A DNA stretch of 64,000 nt from Boswellia sacra (lineage: Eukaryota; Streptophyta; Magnoliopsida; Sapindales; Burseraceae), in assembly GCA_013180625.2 (NCBI GenBank), contig SNVD02007221.1, positions 221,218 to 285,217 on the forward strand, written 5' to 3'. The translations under genes were made by a program, and so were the position numbers. The notes beneath the pieces are model-generated. The model ran no database searches and had not been told where the DNA came from. It saw only the letters and a list, made by a program, of their open reading frames with translations. This document shows, in pieces, positions 1-10,091 of this stretch. Numbering within the stretch: position 1 is the first letter of the stretch; every line of letters starts with the position of its first letter.

Positions 1-482
1 TGAGAATAAAGAGTTTTCCTCCTTCTATTTCGTACTTGGTTTTCTTGTCATGTGTTGATTGTTGGTTTAGTGTTAAGAGAGTGTTTGTTCGAGTTTGGTG
101 TTTTTGGATCTGGTTGTCTTCTTGTTTAGGTTCTTTGTCAATTTTATTGATCAATCAAGTTGATACTATCTTGAGGGTGGCGGTCCTGCTGATAGGGTTA
201 AATCAATGCGTTCTAAGATGAAAGATTTGAATATCAATCTCATTGATAGCATCGATCACATAAGTATCATACCAAATTCTATCAAATTAAATCTGTTTTT
301 CATAAATAAAAGACATCTAAGTCATAGAATACAAGAGATCTATTCATGAATAAGAAAAAGAGAAAAGGTGAACGGTGATTGGATTGACAATAAAATAGAA
401 TCTTGGGTCCCGAGCTGAGGGGATTACAAGATTATACATACATTATTACAATTACTTGGTGCAAAGCAACTGTTAAATATTA
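1..482. other. intergenic, no gene seen
   Basis: This stretch is AT-rich. The short open frames have no recognisable motif, and I see no clear repeat boundary. From about 410 onward (a GAGG-ATTACAAGATTATA-like stretch) it resembles the sequence at 3435-3460, so the last part is probably the 3' flank of the duplicated SPH unit described next. Confidence 0.5.
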
Positions 483-855
483 TTACATTAATTTCCACTT
501 TGGACAAAAAGGTTCCTGTACTTCTGGATGTTCGGGCATCAGACAAGGAGCACCTTTTTTGACACTCCAATTACATTCTGTACAAGGATCTCTGCTCTGG
601 TTGTAGACATCGAAATAGTAGAAAGCGCCACTCCATGCTGCACTACAGAAAAATAGGGTTCCTCCGGAAAGCCTTCCGTGAAAATTGAAAAAGCAGCTAC
701 GCTTTGACGGTAGCACATGTACACCAAGATCATCGTCCCCGGACTAACAATGAAGGTGAGATCGAAACCTGATTCTAAATCATTGGTGATTTGTTCATGG
801 TAATGTCTACTACAAGCAGCATCATAAACAATATTTGTTTGCTCAAAGTTCTCAT
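483..855 (-). pseudogene. S-protein homologue (plant self-incompatibility S1 family), broken copy
   Basis: SPH proteins are small secreted plant proteins. A few act as pollen self-incompatibility signals and most have no known role. Read on the minus strand, the family pattern is clear but lies in three frames. A signal-peptide-like start at 855 (MRTLSKQILFMMLLVV) is followed, after a frame change, by EQITNDLESGFDLTF. After a second frame change comes SGDDDLGVHVLPSKR, then GGTLFFCSAAWSG, YFDVYNQSRDPC and CNWSVKKG, ending at a stop at 483. At the second shift one base appears to be missing and a lysine codon of the family has become TAG. The core cysteines and the F-x-V-Y/R-D motif survive, so the decay looks fairly recent. 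Length and motif order fit a complete gene of about 120 codons. Family assignment is strong. Loss of function is inferred from the two frameshifts and the in-frame stop. Confidence 0.85.
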
Positions 856-1414
856 ACTTAATTACACTTTGGAGCAGTGTAATTTTACGAAGAGTGGAGG
901 AGAATTGAATTCATCATCTCTTTTATACTTTTTATCAGTTTAAGGTGTGCAAGATATACATAGCAAGAAATTAATTTAAATAATAGAGAGGATTTAATCA
1001 TTGATTCTTTATTTGGAATCAATCCTATATATTGTTGTAATTACTTTACCCGTAGCAAGGAAATTAGGCAGGGATTTCTAGATAGCACGGATTACGGATA
1101 TTAAGATTTTATTTCCTACTCAAATTGCATAAACCCCGATCACATTCTGTTATTTTGCAATTACACTCTTAATCCATTGATTTTATTATTTACATAATAA
1201 AAATATAATTTTTATATTTTAATAGTGGGATAGGGGCGTTTATTAATAAAGAGTGGGACTATTTGCACCCAAGTATTTGCTCAGAATACCCATTTAAAAA
1301 ATTTAAGATTATATTTCTCTTTATGCTCTCAATAATACCAATAATATCCTTAAAATAATATTTTTTTACATTCAACTAGTTTTATTCTATAAACCCATTC
1401 TACCAAATAAATAA
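856..1414. other. 5' flank of the broken SPH gene and a dispersed repeat
   Basis: Positions about 940-980 (a GCAAGATATACATAGCAAGAA-like stretch) resemble 3530-3570 beside the SPH scrap. This supports an old duplication that included flanking DNA. Positions about 1237-1380 belong to a dispersed repeat also seen at 16165-16310. No gene is visible. Confidence 0.5.
1237..1380 (+). repeat. dispersed repeat, copy 1
   Basis: It begins TATTAATAAAGAGTGGGACT and continues through a CCCAAGTATTTGCTC block and a TTAAAATAAT tail. The same order of blocks occurs at 16165-16310, and a shorter related piece lies near 14330-14420 (TTTACACCCAA, ATACCCATAAAATCC). No coding content and no clear ends, so the class is unknown. 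Confidence 0.5.
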
Positions 1415-2433
1415 GGGAAAATTCAAATCCAAATTAAGGGATCTCAAAAATAATCTGCTACCATAAAATTTTGATGCAATAGACCTTTTGTCCAAAAAAT
1501 TACCTCATTACCCTTCTCCATTAACCCTCAAGAGCACAAGAAAACAAAAAAATAAAAAACAAAAACCCAACAACAATAAAACATTGAAAAAAATCTCATC
1601 TTATTCTCTTTTCTTCACCTTTTCTCTCTCTGCAATTCCAATATCTCTCTCATCTTCTTCTCTCTTCTTCCCATATTTTCCTGCACTTCCTCCCTCTTAT
1701 TCAAAACTAGCATCATCCAGCAGAAACCTTGAACTGTAATCAAACCACTATCCCCCTTCGATCTCTCCCCACACTTGCCTACTTAATTAATTCAATCACT
1801 TTCGTGCTGTCAGATTTCATGCCATTAAGTGTTGGATTTCATGCCATCAAATATATTGAGCATCAATTCATGCCATCAAGAGTCGGATTTTTATGTTGTC
1901 GAGTGTCAGATTCTATGCCGTCAAGTGTCGGCTTCCACGCCATCGAGTGTCAGATTCTATGTTGTCGAATGTCGGCTTGCATGCCATTGAGTGTCAGATT
2001 CCGTCGAGTGTCAGATTTCATGTTGTTGAGTGTCAAATTTCATGTTGTCGGATTCCCAAACCCTTATTTGTTTCTCTCTTGCCTTCTTTCTTCTTGTTTT
2101 GGAACTTGAATTGAAGTTTCACTAAATTTTTTTCTTGTTTAATAAAATGTATATTTGGTGATGAATAAGAGGGACAAAATGCAGGAAAATATGGGAAGAT
2201 GAGAGAGACATTGGTATTGCAGAGAGAGAAAGGATGAAGAAGACAGAAGAAGATGATATTTTTTTCCTGTGTTTTATTGTTGCTGCGTTTTTTTTTTCTT
2301 GCATTCTTGAAGGTTAATAGAGAAGGGTAATGAGGTAATTTATCGAATAAAATGTCTATTGCATCAAAATTTTATGGGAGTAGATCATTTTTTAATGAGG
2401 TCCCTTAATTTGGACCATTTTTTGAATTTTCCC
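1415..2433. mobile_element. Mutator-like non-autonomous DNA transposon with long terminal inverted repeats
   Basis: The two ends are long imperfect inverted repeats of about 280 bp. The left arm starts GGGAAAATTCAAA at 1415 and runs to about 1700. The reverse complement of 2160-2433 follows it block for block: AATTAAGGGA, CATAAAATTTTGATGCAATAGAC, TTACCTCATTACCCTTCTC, AACAATAAAACA, CTCTCTCTGCAAT, CCATATTTTCCTGCA. The outer flanks are AATAAATAA (1406-1414) and ATTAAATAA (2434-2442), which match at 8 of 9 positions, as expected for a 9-bp target duplication. Long inverted repeats plus a 9-bp duplication indicate the Mutator superfamily. There is no transposase. The interior is a degenerate tandem array. 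Open frames in the arms are translations of inverted repeat, not genes. Confidence 0.85.
1818..2060 (+). repeat. degenerate tandem array inside the Mutator-like element
   Basis: About nine diverged copies of a unit of roughly 25-30 bp built on GTCAGATTTCATGCCATCGA and GAGTGTCGGATT variants, lying between the two inverted-repeat arms. The copies have drifted, with different CG/TG changes in each. Open frames across it simply follow the repeat period. Confidence 0.75.
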
Positions 2434-2442
2434 ATTAAATAA

Positions 2443-3447
2443 CCATGATTTTCTTATAGTTAGATATTTTAATTTCTTACTTTTTTTTCCTTTTATTAGT
2501 TCAACTAAAACCTTGTTCCTTGGATCTTAGTTAGGCAGCCGCCCACACACATGAAGAGAAAATGAGGGTGATATCCTTGATATATATCAAGGTGCTGAGA
2601 TGGTAAAACAAAGTGGAAATATCTGATGCTTTGGTCTTTTAGTTACACCTTGTTGCCGGTACTCTATATGAAAGTTATACTCTGTATATTATACTATTTA
2701 GAAATTTTTCTGAAAATTTTCTGGCAATCTTTTTTGAAAATTTTATGGACTGCCCAGGCTAGACAGAAACTTCAAAAAATTATTTCAACAATTCTTCCAC
2801 ACTCGGCACTTCCCGAAAATTTTATGGACTAGTTTGATAATTAATTTTAGAAAATGTTATCAATAAGTTTAATTATTTTTGGATAGAGAATTTCTTTTCC
2901 ATAACTTAGAAAATCATATTATTTTGGTTCGGTATATTCTTTGTACTTATTTGTAAATTACCTTTTGGGCATTTCAGTAAGAAAACATTTTAATAGAAAT
3001 AAGGGGTGTTCAGAGTACTTAAGCAAGTTAAATATCTCTGCCAATTAATAAATCAAATGCAGAAAAACAAATATGTTAGACATAAATAACCTTATCCTAA
3101 ATAAACTAAAAAGTATCAATCCACTATTTACTTTACTAATTATTAATAAATATCAATTAAATTTATAATATAAATTATTTAAATATAGTTATATAAATAA
3201 AAAACACTTTTCATAAAATAAAAAATGTGTCTAGGTCGCCGAAATGAATTCCACACAGTCCAAGAAATTAAGCAAATGAAAACTAAAAAAGAATTCAACT
3301 TGAAAAGTGTAGAGTAACTTTTTAACAAATAGATCCAACTTGGTTCCTCCTAAACTCCACCTTGCTAAAATTGAGAGACACATATTGTAATAAAGAATAT
3401 TTTATTAATCAACCAACTTATTATTATTGACCACTAAGTTGAGAGGA
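2443..3447. other. intergenic, no gene seen
   Basis: AT-rich sequence without recognisable coding or repeat structure. A short frame at 2626-2832 is leucine- and isoleucine-rich translation of AT-rich DNA and has no family signature. Confidence 0.5.
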
Positions 3448-3560
3448 TCACAAGATTATAAAATTTTGAAAGAATATAAAATGTTCGAAAACGTCATCGT
3501 ATCCTTTCTTGGAGTTACAGTGGAGGGTAAGGTTTGCAAAATATAAATAGCAAGAAGTTA
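3448..3560 (-). pseudogene. S-protein homologue fragment
   Basis: On the minus strand the frame reads ANLTLHCNSKKGYDDVFEHF. This matches the SPH core in which a hydrophobic L-T-x-H-C strand is followed by a charged K/D-rich loop. Only about 30 codons remain. On both sides the sequence resembles the flanks of the broken SPH gene at 483-855 (GAGG-TCACAAGATTATA on one side, GCAAAATATAAATAGCAAGAAGTTAA on the other). This therefore appears to be a second copy of the same duplicated unit with most of the gene deleted. Confidence 0.6.
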
Positions 3561-3948
3561 ATTTTTTTATTAATTTAGAGCAAATATGGTTTATGATATT
3601 TTTTGTAAATTTCCAATTATGGAGATATGAACAACAAGGAAATTCAAAATATGATATAAGATTTAATGGCCATTTTTGTGGCTTCATATAACTTTTGTTA
3701 TCTACAGAATAATCTTTAGTTTATGATTATTTCTAGTAGAGTAGTTCTAATCGGCTCCACTTTTTATCTGGTTAGATTCCACTTCAAAATTAAATAAGAG
3801 TGAAATTGTAATAAATATGGTAATTAATATCGAGTGAGTAGACTTAAAAGAAAACTCTAATTTTCTCTTCATATATTTTTAATCTCGTTTCTCTATTTTC
3901 TCTCTAAAAAACACACCAACTTTATCCTTTCCCTTTCTTTTCAATTTG

Positions 3949-4035
3949 AGTAGTGCTACTCTTGCAAAATATTCATACAAATTCATACATTGTTATTACA
4001 TAATTGTCACATCATTCATCTTGATTATTAATTTT
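3949..4035 (+). mobile_element. truncated MITE, left end only (family A)
   Basis: GAGTAGTGCTACTCTTGCAA followed by ATTCATACAAATTCATACA and TTGTCACATCATTCATC resembles the left half of the complete family-A MITEs at 21337-21550 and 53380-53594. No right end is visible before the AT-rich sequence resumes. Confidence 0.5.
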
Positions 4036-5950
4036 TTAAGGAAAAATATTACGAATAACCCTAAACTAGAGTCTAATATGAAACCCTAAATTTTATGTAA
4101 TATTATTCACAACTTTGCTGTTAACTAATTTCAGTTAAATTTAATACCTAAAAAGTAAAAAGTAACTTAAGTCATTTGTTTAAGTAGTCATATGTTTATT
4201 TTTTAAATAAAATAATTTTACAAAATTTTAAGAAAAAAAGTATAAGTAATAAAATACATAAAATAAATACATCAACTACTAGTTATGCATTTTTAACATA
4301 CTCCTTTCCAATGAATTAAATTGTTTGAACAAAGTTAATTGGTGCTTCAAATTAATTCTAATAGAATTAATTTAACATAGTTTTGTTCTAGGTTCCGGTC
4401 TTTTTTTGTTATTATATTTTTTATATTTAATTTATTTTAATTATAAGAAATTTTATTTTAGTTTTCAATTTAATATTAGTTGGTTTAATTAATTTTATTT
4501 AATTTTCTAGCATCAAAATACTAGATTTTAATCAAATTATTTTATCTTTATTAGTTTAATTTATCATCTTTTTTTTATATTTATCTTCTTCTTTTTTAAT
4601 TTGACTTTTATTATGCATCTTTTTTAGAGCCTTATAATTTACTTTATCTAAAAGTTTTATATTTATTATCTTTTTATAGAAGGTTATTAATAAAAAATTT
4701 ATAACTCTTTAATTTAAATGCTAAGTCAGCTATAAAATATTTAAATAATGAAAAATAATATGGTTGAAGGGTACAATCATTGTTATATACATTTTTAATT
4801 TGTCAATAAACTAATTTAGCAAAATTTGGTGCTAATAAATGATATTCTTTTTGAAAGTTATTAAGGGAATATTTAAAGTTATATACTAAGTAAAATAATA
4901 TAATATTGTTCAAAATGTTTTAATATTGCAATTATGACCCTATTAAATATAGTAAGACTAATATAAATTAATACTATCAAGACTAAGAAAAAATATTATT
5001 CTAAAGAGGCTATTTATTTATCGAGAAATGAATAATTTTTTAATTTATCGATAAATCATAAATGAAAATTTATTAATTTAAGAAGATTTTTTTGCTTTAA
5101 TTACTTGTACATGTATTATTTATAAGTATGGTACCATATAAAAAAAAAAAAAAAACAAATATGGTACATGCTTTGAAAAATTTTAAGTATAAGGTTGAGT
5201 TTACTTTAGATACAAAGAGAAAACAAATGGCTTTAGATGCAAATTTTTGGAAAAATTTTGAATTGAGAAAATAAAAGTTATCAAGAAAAACCTCTTTAAT
5301 ATTATGATTTTATATCTTTTTTATTTTATATTTTTGATCACTTATTAATTTATATTTTGGTTGGGCCTTAAAGGTTTGAAAAAAAATACTTATAAATTAA
5401 ACTAGGTTATTAATTCATATATAAACTCGAGCCTGGACTGAAAGATTTTATTATTTAAGTAAAATTATTAATCTATTGATAATTCATTTATTGAAGCTTT
5501 TCAAATTTTTCTTAATTTTAAATATATAATTTATATATTAAATTATTTATTTATTTTAAGAAATCTATATTAAGTTAATAATAGTCTAAAATAATTTGGT
5601 AATTATTTTTTGCAAATTTGCATAATTTTAATAAATGATTATATATTATTTATTTAGTAATTGCTTAGACATTATTTACTAGTTATTTAATAAATCTACA
5701 TTAGTTTAATAATATCTTTTATAATTTAAAATATATTGTTTATTTCCAAAGAAAAAAGTGGAAATCAAATATTTATAAAAAATAAATTGTTATAGTATTA
5801 ATTTAATAAATAATTAATCATTTTTAAATTTAAATTTAATGTATAAGTTTAATAATAGATATTATTTATTTTAATGTTAAGGGTATTTATATCTAACTAA
5901 GTTATAAACTATTCATTCCCATTCATGATTTATTGGACAACTAAGCATAG
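4036..5950. other. very AT-rich intergenic region
   Basis: Nearly two kilobases of AT-rich sequence without usable open frames. Two pieces recur elsewhere. The block at about 4040-4130 (ATTACGAATAACCCTAAACT) resembles 38430-38480. The block at about 4720-4800 (AGCTATAAAATATTTAAATAAT and ATATGGTTGAAGGGTA) is present as its reverse complement at about 38545-38600. These are probably ends of an unclassified dispersed element. A 15-bp poly(A) tract lies near 5141. Confidence 0.45.
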
Positions 5951-5951
5951 G

Positions 5952-6475
5952 TGTAGACATTAAAATTTTGCCTACGATTTGAGGCCTGACTCATCATCAT
6001 CAAGGGTATTTCCTCTCAAACAAAGCTTGTGGGCTTTCAAAAAATAGCCCAAAAGCCAAAAAATAGCCAAAGTACCCAAGACAACACAAAAAACAAGGAC
6101 AGAACTAAATAGGTGTCAAAACTAACAGAGTAGGCCACGCCTATGCTGCTTAGAAATGCATACCCTAAAAGATTCTAGATACTTAGAGAAATGTCTAGAA
6201 TCCCCTTAAAACACCTGGAGTAAGCGTGGTGCTTACACATGAAGGCGCATGCTTGCATGCCGAGTCGGCGCACGCCTACTCCTAAGTTCCCACATTGAAA
6301 AAAATATGACTTTTGCATTACTACAGTGCATCTATATAAGGATTAATGACTCTTTGGTGAAAGGATAGAAGACATACATGGAATTGGTGGATAATAGTCT
6401 AAATCGATTCCCAAACACATTGTCCAAGTTGAGGTTTTCTCTAAAAAACCTTAACAATTAGTTTTCTTTATATAT
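5952..6475 (+). mobile_element. possible solo LTR
   Basis: It begins TGTAGACATTAAAATTTTG, a form common at Gypsy LTR starts, and contains a TATA-like CTATATAAGG at about 6331. It is less AT-rich than its surroundings, with a GC-rich stretch around 6225-6285. I cannot find a matching second copy or a target duplication, so the right end and the class are guesses. Confidence 0.25.
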
Positions 6476-6637
6476 ACTTGCTCTTTTACTTTAAAAAAAA
6501 AAAGTAGGAGGAGTTTTATCTTGTTTGAAAATTTTATGCACCAATTTTTCTATTTTTGCTTTAACCTGTTATTGAATTGGCTGTTTGGGTATGGTTCTTT
6601 TTTCAGTCTAGGGTACTGAAACATGATTTGGTTTCAG

Positions 6638-6795
6638 GCGCTTTCTGGTATTGGCAAAATACTCCAACTAAGAGCTGGGATAATAGAAACAGTGCACTAT
6701 CTACTGCTTTTAATACACAGTTTCTCTTTCAAATTGGTGTTTTCACAGCTGTGCCTATGGTTCTTGGCTTCATACTTGAACAGGGTTTCTTGAGG
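6638..6795 (+). pseudogene. callose synthase (glucan synthase-like) single-exon fragment
   Basis: Callose synthases are very large plasma-membrane enzymes that make beta-1,3-glucan. This piece corresponds to one exon near the C-terminal membrane region. It first reads ALSGIGKILQLRAGIIE, then changes frame by one base and reads NSALSTAFNTQFLFQIG and FTAVPMVLGFILEQGFLR. These residues follow the CalS9/CalS10 (GSL10/GSL8) group closely. The exon is bordered by a canonical acceptor (TTTCAG before 6638) and a donor (GTAATT from 6796), so it was copied at the DNA level with intron sequence. I see no neighbouring exons, so about 50 codons remain of a protein of roughly 1900. It lies upstream of, and on the same strand as, the Ulp1-like remnant at 8225 and could be a fragment captured by that element. 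Confidence 0.85.
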
Positions 6796-8224
6796 GTAAT
6801 TTCCTGTTCAATGCATGTTTTTCTAAGTTTAAATTTACTATTAACCCTCCTACGAAGTCTTATTAGTTGCTGTTTTTCTAATGTTTCATGAACGACGAGC
6901 TTATGCTTTTTTCCCCCATGACGCATAGGATGAATTCTTTTCATCTGACATTAGATTTTTTATTTTAGCCTCTTTTTAAACATATTAAAAATTAAAGTTA
7001 CAACCTTTACAACTGCCCTCGCTGTTCTGAAGATTGACTTCGGGGGGAAATTAATGGATGGCGTAGTTTACTGAATATTGAAACCTAATATAGTTTATCA
7101 GCAGTTCACATATGTATGCTCTTGAAGAGTAAATGCATACAAATGAAGACTGAAATATTTGAATTTTGTTCGATAGAAGTCATAGAGCTCTATAAATCTC
7201 TTTAGATGTCGTTTCATTGCTTGGTTAAGACTTGGTGTCTGTTGTTTAGTTGGTGTATGGACTGTGTTTCCTCTTTATTTATTCATTGATTTTTTTATGA
7301 AGTAGTTTCTTTGTAGAAAAATTTTTTGTTGTTCTTTTAGACATCTGAGGTCAAAATATATGTAATATCCAACTATTAGCACATACACTTCTTTGAATTC
7401 GATAATATTGTATATAGAAGGTCAAAATTGTTCTAAAATTAAAAAAAAAAAAGAAAAAATCTATAATATTGAAGTCATGCTCAGCTATGTCTTGTTTGAG
7501 CTTCCAAGAAGCTAGCTTATAAACTAAGTGCCACATGAGGCATGTCAATAATTGTCATATTAAAGAGTCAAATATGGTAAACTAATTAAACCCTAAAGGA
7601 AGCTCCACTGCCCACTCCCCCACTGGCCACCTGCTTTCTATGTTTTAAGTCTTGTGCTAGGTGTTGTGTTTTTCTGTGGTTACGGCTGGAGGCAATTATA
7701 GTTTCTCTGGCTTGTGGTTGTGTTGTCTGTTGTTGAGGAATTTGAAAGGAAAGAGCAAGAAATTTCATATTTGAGATGGTGGTGTCTGGTAGATTTCTTA
7801 GGATAGATTATTATAAAGAAACTATTTTGTTTGGGAGAGGAATGGATTCTATGTAATTTATTTTGATTGATGATTATTTAATAGGGTGTACTTTAATTGA
7901 AAGCTTCAAAATTTGACACTAGGAGGAAAAAGCTCGAAGTTGCCCAGTTGTAAGTCCCTCCTCTCTTTCTTGCTCTTTCCTTTTCAACTTACCTGACCTT
8001 GCTAACTTGATTTTTCTATTGGTTGATGATTCTTGATCATTGATTATTAGGATAGCATTTTTAATTTTTTAGTAAAATTCAGTTGATAGGGTTTACGTTT
8101 GTAGTCTATTTCTTACTTTATTATTCGATTGGTTTCGTTGCTTGCATTGTGATATTTACTGAAATTGGGTGCATGTGATATAGGTCATGTTTCGACCTTA
8201 CTTTGGGGCTTGCTACCTATATAG
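6796..8224. other. no confident gene; possible first exon of the Ulp1-like gene
   Basis: The sequence just after the callose synthase exon is intron-like. Near 7905-7949 a lysine/arginine-rich piece (KASKFDTRRKKLEVAQ) ends at a good donor (GTAAGT at 7950). It could be an upstream exon of the Ulp1-like gene, although the reading phase into 8225 does not join cleanly. The rest shows no coding signal. Confidence 0.35.
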
Positions 8225-10091
8225 TTGAATGAAGATATACCAGAAACCATATATGATGCAGTAGGGGAACATGTGGAATGGCCTGCACATCTTGTTGTTG
8301 AAATTGATGAGGTAATGAAGAATCAACATCGCTCAATTTATGTTTTATCTATCATTTGCCTCAATTTAACCTTAAATGCATGAATTTACTTTGATTTTTT
8401 TGAGATTTTTAAACATAAGATGCAACTGAATCAAGCCCACTGAAAAAGAAAGTCAGTCAGGAGTTGAAAGCACTGCAAAGGGATGAAGAAGAAGGTAAGA
8501 AGCAAATCCCAAAACCTGATGCAGTGGTGATGCTTGAAGGATTAGTGAACATTAGGGTGGACAAGGATAAAGACATTAAAATTCAGTTTGAGGTTGGATT
8601 ATTTGGGTACAATGTTGCAACCTATTTGTCTCATGGTGATATGAGGTGCATCATCGACTACAAGGAGCTAATGCAAAACTGCATCTCAATTTATATGACG
8701 TTTGAATATATTTCATCTTTTATGCCATTATTGACTAAGTTTATTGCTTGGTATTAACTATTACGCATATTGGAAATAATCAGATTTTAGGAAGATTTGT
8801 TTACATTTTCTTTTTATTTTTAGTTCTATTTTCATCATCATGCCCACATGCAATAATGCTGTTGATTTATATTTTTGTTTTCTTACGTGTTGATGTTACA
8901 CTTTGGAAGCTTGACCCTTTACTTTGTAGGATTTTTTGGTACTAATTTGATTTTGAGATATTATATTGTGGAAATGTGAAAGCCTATTTTCCCGTTTGTT
9001 AACTAGAGAGGTTGTGCAATATAGCTTAAAGGCACAAGAGGGCTATTTTTGGAATATCATGCATAGCTAAAACATTATTGATAGAAATGTTATCAACTTC
9101 ACAACAGGTTTAAGTTTTCTTGTATCATATTCATTTGTCTAAGAGATATGTTTTTTCTATTTATAGTTATTTGTCTATGAATATAGATGCGGGTTTTTTA
9201 ATGTCGATACTTTACTATCATGAACAGCATTTACTACATTTTGAGATCAGTTTTTGGTTGCACTTTGAAAGTTCATTTATTTAATTAATTGATTTGCTCT
9301 TTTGTGGTAATTGAATGGCAAGAGTTCATTGATTGTATTTGTTATTGTAGTTATCTATATGAGACATTAGAAGGAGGATCAGCCACACAACAGTTTGGCT
9401 TTATCAACCCATCAACAGTCCTACCAAACAAGCTTCAAGATGCTAATTTGCGTGCTGACATGTCTGAATCAATTGCGAACAAGCTAAAAAGTTTCAAAGA
9501 TAGGAAGTTTGTTTTTCTTCCTTACAACCTAGGGTATATTTTCATTATTAACATGTGTTAATTTTATTTATATAGTTTGATTACTTATATCCAGTATTTT
9601 GTATTACAATTCACTTATTATAGTTTATGAGTATTAATGTTAATTATATGTGCTTGTAAAGGGTTTGCGGCTTGCCAAGAATTTGTTGGAAATAAAAAGA
9701 AGAAGAAAATTTACTGGATTTCAGTGAAGGTATAATTTTAATGGTTTTGATACTCATATGACATTTCAATAATGTGTAAACACAATTATTATGTCAATAA
9801 CAATTTATTTACGGATATATAGGGCCCAAGACAGGTGGGAAACTTTGAATGTGGATATTACATTCTAAGATATATGAAAGAAATCATGTTAGACCCTAGG
9901 ATCCTGTGTGAGAAGGTGAGTTGGTGTCAATTTTACTTGTTTATCAAGTTTGGATATTGTTAGAGAAGTAATTATGCTTGATTATGTTGCAGTTCAACAA
10001 GAAAGAAAAATATAATGATGAAGAGATTAATGATATCAGATCTGAGTGGGCAAAGCATGTTACCCAACTTATATTATTGAAGCATGCCTAG
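8225..10091 (+). pseudogene. transposon-type Ulp1-like cysteine protease, multi-exon remnant
   Basis: Proteins with the Ulp1/SENP C48 peptidase fold cleave SUMO-like modifiers. Diverged versions are carried by plant CACTA and Mutator-like transposons. Exons with consensus splice sites can be followed: 8225-8311 (NEDIPETIYDAVGEHVEWPA), 8420 to about 8700 (ESSPLKKKVSQELKALQRDE through FEVGLFGYNVATYLSHGDM to NCISIYM), 9351-9533 (YLYETLEGG, FGFINPS, KFVFLPYNLG), 9662-9729 (ending KIYWISVK after a one-base frame change), 9823-9915 (GPRQVGNFECGYYILRYMKE) and 9993-10091 (YNDEEINDIRSEWAKHV, then stop). The catalytic cysteine motif E-C-G-Y-Y is present. The segment that should follow FLPYNLG and carry the active-site His-Trp is absent, so the enzyme cannot work. 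Its position upstream of CACTA terminal sequence on the same strand fits a CACTA element's second gene. Confidence 0.75.

Noticed and set aside
1488..2304. Serine-rich and repeat-bearing small proteins
   Set aside because: The frames lie in the inverted-repeat arms and minisatellite of the Mutator-like element.
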